Shown here piece after piece: positions 58,658 through 64,000 of a stretch of DNA of 64,000 bases (position 1 is its first letter; each line of letters starts with the position of its first letter). The translations under genes and the position numbers were made by a program. The notes under the pieces are model-generated. The model did not search any database, was not told where the DNA came from, and saw nothing but the letters and a program-made list of their open reading frames with translations. The stretch is from Hexactinellida sp. DTS-2022 (lineage: Eukaryota; Porifera; Hexactinellida): positions 1 through 64,000 of the forward strand of contig JAPNXP010000001.1 in the NCBI GenBank assembly GCA_028753945.1, read 5' to 3'.

Positions 58658-59988
58658 TCATTTCTCGGATTCCTCGCCTGCCCCTCCGGCCCCCTGGGCC
58701 GGGGCCTTGGGGACAGGCTTGGACCGCGTGGGCAGGGGAGGGGGCAAGCTGCCTGTCTCTGCGGACAGCTCCTGGACTCGGGCTGCTAGCTTCGCGTTCT
58801 CCGCCAGAGACTCCTCGAGGCCTCCCCTCAGCTTCAGCAGCTGCGCTTCCAGCAACTTCTTCTGTCCGTGCAGATAGTCCGAGTAGTCGTTAGCCGCCTG
58901 TTTGTCGGCCCTCGCGCGCTCCGCCTCGCGCTCCATTTCCGCCAGCCTGCGCTCCCACGCGCCCAGCTGCAGCCGCAGCTCCTCCAGCTCAACCGGAAAC
59001 TCGGTTCGCGGCTCCGTGGCCCGCAGTCGCGAGTTCTCCCTTGCCAGCTGCTCCGTCCGCTGGGCGAGCTCTCCGTTCTCGCGCCGGCACTCCTCGAGAG
59101 ACGCTTTGTGCCTGGAGCGCTCCTCCGCCAGCTCGCGGGTCGCGCTGTCCAGATCGGCCGTCAGCCTGCCGAGCTCTCTCTCCAGAGCTCTGGCCCTATC
59201 GCCGGCTGGCCTCTCCGTCTCTCTCGTCGCCACTGCTGGCGCCACTACACACCCAGTAACGACAGAACCTCAAAGCACCGAGCAACTCACCCGCTGGCTG
59301 CACTCGACTGGCTACCCGGCTGTGTCCGGTGGAAATAACGATCTTCTGCGGGGCGGGCCCGCCCTGCTCCACGAAGAAGGACTTTATCGGGAGGATGGTG
59401 TCCGTCCTGTCCAGCATCAGACAGCCGGAGTGCTCACCCAGCGAGAGCGCCGCCTCGCACTGGTACCACTCGTCCTGCGGACTCCACTTCAGCAGCAGCC
59501 CGCCCTCCGTCTCGTCTATGTAGCTCACCTCCAGGTCCAGGGTCGGCCGCTCCTTCACCCAGTGCAGCACCACTCTCCGCTTGCCTGCAACAACAGCTGA
59601 CTAGCAGACCACTGGCGCGCGGCTTACCTGCGGGGGCCTGGGGGAGGGCCGGGGGGCCCGGGTGCGGCCGGGTGGCGCCAGGCATCCTCTGGAGGTGCGG
59701 CATCTGGGCTGGCGGGTGGGACAGCTTGGGAAGAGGCTCCGAATTCTCCGGGCGGGGGGCGTAGCCAGGGCCGCTAGAGACGGCCGTGGAAAACTGTGGC
59801 TGCTGAGCGTTGTTGCCCGGACACTCCTGTTGGTGCCTCTCCCTCTGAGCCAGGGTCCCGAAGGCGCCCTTGCAGAGGTCGCAGGTCCACTGGTAGGCGT
59901 AGGGGGGCGGGAGCTGGCTCCACTGGGGCTGCTTGTGCGGGTCCAGCGGCGCGTCCTGCTGCAAGGACATTCTGCTAAGCGGTAACAT
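58658..59988 (-). CDS. Zinc-finger, beta-module, coiled-coil adaptor-like protein (413 aa)
   Basis: Exons 59988-59628, 59584-59291 and 59244-58658, phase 1 at both joins. Exon 1 has one Cys2-His-Cys finger, C36-x2-C39-x12-H52-x3-C56 (TCDLCKGAFGTLAQRERHQQ), close to ubiquitin-binding UBZ-type spacing, followed by a Pro-rich linker. Exon 2 is again 294 nt and encodes the module (LHWVKERPTLDLEVSYID, LLLKWSP, LGEHSGCLMLDR). Exon 3 is a long coiled coil containing NDYSDYLHGQKK at about 335-345 and ends with PPPLPTRSKPVPK. The gap to the downstream gene is 138 bp and to the upstream gene 83 bp. The start MLPLSRMSLQQ has two candidate Met codons. An adaptor reading ubiquitin is one possibility, inferred from layout only. 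Confidence 0.7.
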
Positions 59989-60071
59989 TATAGTTGCTTA
60001 ATATCAGGGACAAGTAAGCGAGGTAATAATATTTACACCATGCAGCTAAAAATATGTTCTCATCTCTGGTG

Positions 60072-61180
60072 TCACTTGTTGGTGTCTCTGGAAGGGGAGT
60101 GGCTGGAGGGGCGCGGGCCTGGAGAAGGGGGCAGGAGCGGGGGCTTGCGCGGCGAGGCGGTGAGTTGTGCGGGCTTATGATTGTTCTCAAAGTTTCCTAA
60201 TTTCCGTAATTCAGCAACTTCTGACTCCAACTTTTTATTTTTTATTTTAAAATCGTCTATAATTTTGCTGTTTTTCTCGATGTCCTCCTTCAGAGCCGAG
60301 TTGTCCCCCTCCAGCTGACGGCAGCGGTCCTGCGATTGCCGCAGCTCGTGCCTCAGCCGCATGTTCTCGATCTGCGGACCCACGTTCGCGTATATCTCCC
60401 CGTCGTCATATGTCCTCGCCTGCTCGGGCTCAGCTCCTAGCTTATCGATCTGTCCGAACACAACCCCGGGCGTCAGAGGCTGCAACGGCTTGCTGCCTTC
60501 TTCGTAATTAAGAGACGTTGGCCTAGCTAAACATCAGCAGGTTACATCCACACACAACTTAACCTAGCGAGGGTCGACTCACGTTTGATAGCCGGCTTTG
60601 GTCTAGAGGGATTGCTCGCTCCGCTGTCTTGGCAATAGATCTCTACGCTTGGAATGGAATCCGGAGTCGCGCTGACTTCAAACGGCTTCACGTCCGTGGC
60701 TGTGTTAGTGCTGCGAATGAGCAGAGTGCCCGCGTGCTGCCCGGGGGCGAGCTCGGCCTCCGCGCGGAAGCAGGAACCCGGGGAGTGCCACAGGAGACTG
60801 GTGCGCCCCCCCGCCGCGCTCACGTACGTCACCTGCTCGCTCTGAGACAGCTGCAGGCGGACCGAGAGCAGGACCCGCTGCTTCCCAACTGGCGCCGGGA
60901 CGGGGGCCCTCTGCGTCGCGTGGGTGGGTATCTGCGGACAGCTGGCGTGTCGGAGGTTGAGGAGCGTCCCGGGGAGAAGGGCGGGTCGGGTCGGCTGTCG
61001 GAGGTTGTAGTTGCTTACAGGCCCGCATGACGTCATGTGTAAATCCTTATTCGCCTCTTCAGAGAATTTAGCTCCGCACATAAGACACTCCCAGTGTATC
61101 CGAGGAGCGGGTGCTCTCACGTTCCCAGGCTGGGGGTCAAGGGGCGGTCGCCGAATTATTGGTTGGTTATTGGCATACAT
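60072..61180 (-). CDS. Zinc-finger, beta-module, coiled-coil adaptor-like protein, YANV motif (350 aa)
   Basis: Exons 61180-60583 and 60526-60072 (phase 1). The Cys2-His-Cys finger is C32-x2-C35-x12-H48-x3-C52 (ECLMCGAKFSEEANKDLHMT), same spacing as in the gene at 58658. A diverged module follows at about 98-190 on the same exon: QVTYVSAAGGRTSLLW, AELAPGQHAGTLLI, VKPFEVS, PSVEIYCQ. Here the intron that precedes the module in the other genes is absent. Exon 2 has GEIYANVGPQIENMR with Y245, a Grb2-type YxN site, then a coiled coil (about 250-310) and a Pro-rich end (KPPLLPPSPGPRPSS). The DYLHG motif is missing. It is the most diverged of the three tandem relatives. Confidence 0.68.
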
Positions 61181-61823
61181 GCTCCCTCTGCTGCTCTAAT
61201 GCGAGCTAATACTCGCTAACAAACACTCAGCGGTTCTATGGGACAACTCCCGCCTGCGTCGGGTTTTATCTAGGTGCCTGACCGGCACTTTTAGGTGCCA
61301 GCCAGACATCGGTTGAGATGCAAATGTGCTTGCAGTGTGATCCCATTAAGGTGCCGGGTTGGCACTTAATTTGGTGCCAGGTTTCTGACAAGATTTTTTG
61401 GCATAGAAATTCCTGGATAAATCCCTGTTTAGGTACTGTACAAACTTTACCTCCTTCAAATAATGCCTCATCATTGAATTATACCGATTATGTATTATGG
61501 CTAACACGTTTAGGGTGCCGTAAAGATTTAAACTTCCATAAAAAAAGTGCCGGCCAAGAATATCCTAGATAAACCCCTGGTCTGATACACTGTATTACGC
61601 AAGTATCATAAAATATACGCACATTCTAAAGTGTGAAATGCAAATAAACAATCAAAGTATTAAGAAACAAGAAAGTACAAAATAGGGCATAATTAGGTTA
61701 TTCCAAAGGCGGAAAAGCGGAGGCAGGGGTGTTCTGTTAATATAGAGAATATTTCTAACTAGACTCAGTTAACTTTGTATTCAATAACTAACATACAATA
61801 TTACAGGAGCTGAAGTAATAGAC
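61181..61823. other. Intergenic region with repeat element
   Basis: Between the CAP-Gly gene and the zinc-finger adaptor, mostly occupied by the inverted-repeat element at 61261-61577. No exon recognised. Confidence 0.45.
61261..61577. mobile_element. Inverted-repeat element with GGTGCC motifs
   Basis: The left end GGGTTTTATCTAGG...CCGGCACTTTT matches the complement of the right end, GGGGTTTATCTAGG...CCGGCACTTTTTT. Inside, GGTGCC or its complement GGCAC recurs (61273, 61292, 61351, 61362, 61374, 61513), plus a TAAATCCCTGTTTAGGTACTG block near 61418. No target duplication found. It sits only about 80 bp upstream of the 61180 start codon, so it may overlap that gene's promoter. Confidence 0.5.
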
Positions 61824-64000
61824 TTAGATGTCTGACTTTATTGGATCATGATGGGAAATGTAAACCTCATTAACTGGTAGGAATATAGCATGTCGGTACT
61901 TGGCATGGAAAAATCTGTGATTATTATACTCACCGTTGCTGTCCCCCAGTGGATCCAAGAACTCAATTCCTGCAATGGTCTTATCATGTTTGTGTTTCCC
62001 TCGTATTATAACTCTAATAGTTCCAACGATATAATTAATACTTCCTTTGGGTCTGCACACTGCAAGCTCATCCACTAAGTTCTCAGGTTTCTCTACTTGG
62101 TTCAATGTGTAGAATTTTGAGTTTTTTCCACCATAATAAATATCTGTTGACGTATATTTATGTTGAATAGGACCAACAGCTTTTGGAGGTTCAGATCGTT
62201 TTTCCTTGACACTGATATCTAATGAGAAACATAGAATAATTTCATTGGATTGTCAACTGACTGATATAACTTTGTGTCCCAAAGTTAAGAGGAGGGACAC
62301 CCTCTCAAACCTCAATGAATTATTGAGTTATAAACTGTTGTATTAAATTTATACGTACTACAATGATTCAAAGTAGGAATTCATGGAAGTAGAAGTCTCA
62401 TCCAGTATTACTAAGACCAGCTAACCTTGAGTAGGTGGTTTGGAAGCATAACAGTCAGCTGATTGATGCTTACTGTCTGCTTTGCACTGAGCAGAAAGTT
62501 TGTAAAACTCCAACTTAAATATCTCGAGCTCTTTCATTGAATTATCTAGATTCTCTTTAAGGATGTTATTCTCTGTAATCTTTTCTTCAATGTATGTTCT
62601 TAGAGTTTTATTATCCTTGTTTTTATCAGAGAGCTGTTGTTCAAGCTGTCTCACCCGATCAACATCTAAAACACTCCATAATAACTAGAATGCCTATAGT
62701 TAGCTAACATTACACTCTACCTGTCGTATCACTATGCTGTCTCCTCATAGCTTGGCCTGTTGGTCTCTTTAACTCGTGTCCCAGACTCTGACTGACGGAC
62801 AGTTCGCACACATCCCTCTCGCTCTCCGTCGCTTCAAACTGACTCGCCACGTCTAGCTTGCTAGCTAGCAATTCCTGCGCTCCTCTTAGCTCAGCTTTCA
62901 CAGAAGCAACCGCCTTCCTAAGATCGTCACATTCACTCGTTTTGAGAGATAAATTCATTTCCAATTCTTCGATTTTTTCTAAAGATTTCTTGCTACCACT
63001 GATTGCTGCCCCAGAGTAAGTCATTCTACTTTGATTTCCTGAATTACTGTCTAGATTCCTTCCTATTTTGGACACTTGCACCCTCAGATGTATCAATTCC
63101 TTTTCTAACTGGGAGCTATTCCGTCTCATAGTCTCATATTCTGAATCAGCTGGTCGCTTAGACAGTTGTTCAATCAACTGCTGTTTCGTACTCAGTTCCA
63201 CCTGCAGCCCAGCAATGCGTGCGTTCAATGAACTAACGCGTTCTTCTGCACCGACAGATTGCGAGTCAGAACTCCTCTGTTTCCTCTCAAAATCATTTCT
63301 CGTCGAATAACTGTTGTCAGCTAAAGACTCCATCCGGGATTTCAACACGACTATCTCACTTTCCAGCTGCTGCTGCTGGTTAACTAGAGCGGCATTCTCC
63401 TCCCGCAAGGCCTGCTCTCCTCTCCGGAGGTTGACAACCGAAGCTCTCTGAAGGTCCAGCTCCTTTCTGAGCTCGGCAACCAGAGCCTCAGACTCGTCGA
63501 ACTTGGATTTATCTTCGCTGTACTTGTCGAACACTTGGTGTGATTTCTCACTGAATCGTCCTACCAATAAGGAAGACTCAAATCTCCATTCATATCTAAC
63601 CAATAATAAATACACAGAACTTGCATACCCATCTCCTCCTCCAAGCTCTTTAGCTCTTCTACTTTGTAAGATACTGTTTTCTCCTTATCTGCTAGTCTAG
63701 CTTTCAACTCGGATATTGTTTGTTTGTGTTTCTCCTCTCTCTTCAGGAGCTCTGCAGTCTCGGTTGCATGTCGCTGCTTCAGGAGCTCAATCTCAGTCCT
63801 GCACTTTTCCTATCAGTTGAATGACTCATGAAACCAGTGCTTAGACATGCGCCGCAAGAACTAACCAATTCCTTCAATGTCTGCTTGCTTATTCCAGGCT
63901 GAGAATACGAGTCAGCAACAACTTGTCCTTTCGCTAAAAGGAAGTATAATTAATATCTCTGGGCTGGTCTCCGTGAGAGCAAACTAACCGCGGTCAGGTA
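61824..64000 (-). CDS. Coiled-coil protein with C-terminal CAP-Gly domain, 5' end outside window
   Basis: Visible exons, in order of transcription: up to 63989 (partial), 63933-63866, 63809-63629, 63560-62721, about 62665-62426 and 62218-61824. They join in frame. Nearly 500 residues of coiled coil (for example LVAELRKELDLQ, LEEEMGRFSEKSHQ, LEKIEELEMNLSLKTSE) lead to a C-terminal CAP-Gly domain: GTIRVI, IAGIEFLDPLGDSNGEYN, RFFHAKYRHAIFLPVNEVY. CAP-Gly domains bind EEY/F tails of microtubules and plus-end proteins. The usual GKNDG signature is replaced by GDSNG. A C-terminal CAP-Gly after long coils recalls CEP350-type or KIF13B-type layouts rather than CLIP170. The head is not in the window, so the family stays open. 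Confidence 0.75.

Noticed and set aside
61914..61934. Possible GTGAGT...CAG mini-intron in the last CAP-Gly exon
   Set aside because: Reading through keeps a clear CAP-Gly sequence; splicing would destroy it.

Overview
The window is eukaryotic and almost certainly animal. It has GT-AG introns (mostly 50-120 bp in the right half, longer in the left), AT-rich intergenic DNA full of small inverted-repeat transposons, and clear metazoan families: tetraspanins, an EGF-repeat receptor, a PDZ protein, a CD225/dispanin, CECR2, PDE12 and COX6B. The compact genes and the style of the EGF receptor suggest an early-branching marine invertebrate, possibly a sponge. That placement is an inference. All exon joins below were worked out by hand from splice sites and reading phase.

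Layout. 1-14703: a near-perfect tandem satellite of 408 bp, 36 full copies, each an ancient dimer of two ~204-bp halves, running off the left edge and decaying to the right (14704-15240). 15241-17257: repeat-rich DNA with one MITE. 17258-20493: an intronless, broken urea carboxylase with the domain order of bacterial and fungal enzymes, a candidate horizontally acquired gene. 20924-36114: a small basic-zipper gene, a tetraspanin, a myristoylation-motif PDZ protein, a patatin-like lipase and a 48-aa zipper microprotein, separated by many MITEs with visible target-site duplications. 37048-46293: an EGF-repeat receptor, a second tetraspanin, a dispanin and a second small basic-zipper gene. 47209-64000: a dense block transcribed leftward (COX6B, PDE12, CECR2, three related coiled-coil adaptors, a CAP-Gly protein), with one further relative of the adaptors nested in a PDE12 intron on the opposite strand.

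The most novel item is the adaptor family at 48879-50207 and 56919-61180. Four genes share an unrecognised ~95-residue, probably beta-rich module (five copies). In four of the five copies it sits on its own exon or exon end with phase-1 borders. It is combined with coiled coils, and variously with a Cys2-His-Cys zinc finger, SH2-ligand-like YxN motifs and proline-rich tails. The layout recalls ubiquitin or autophagy adaptor proteins, but the module itself is not identified here.
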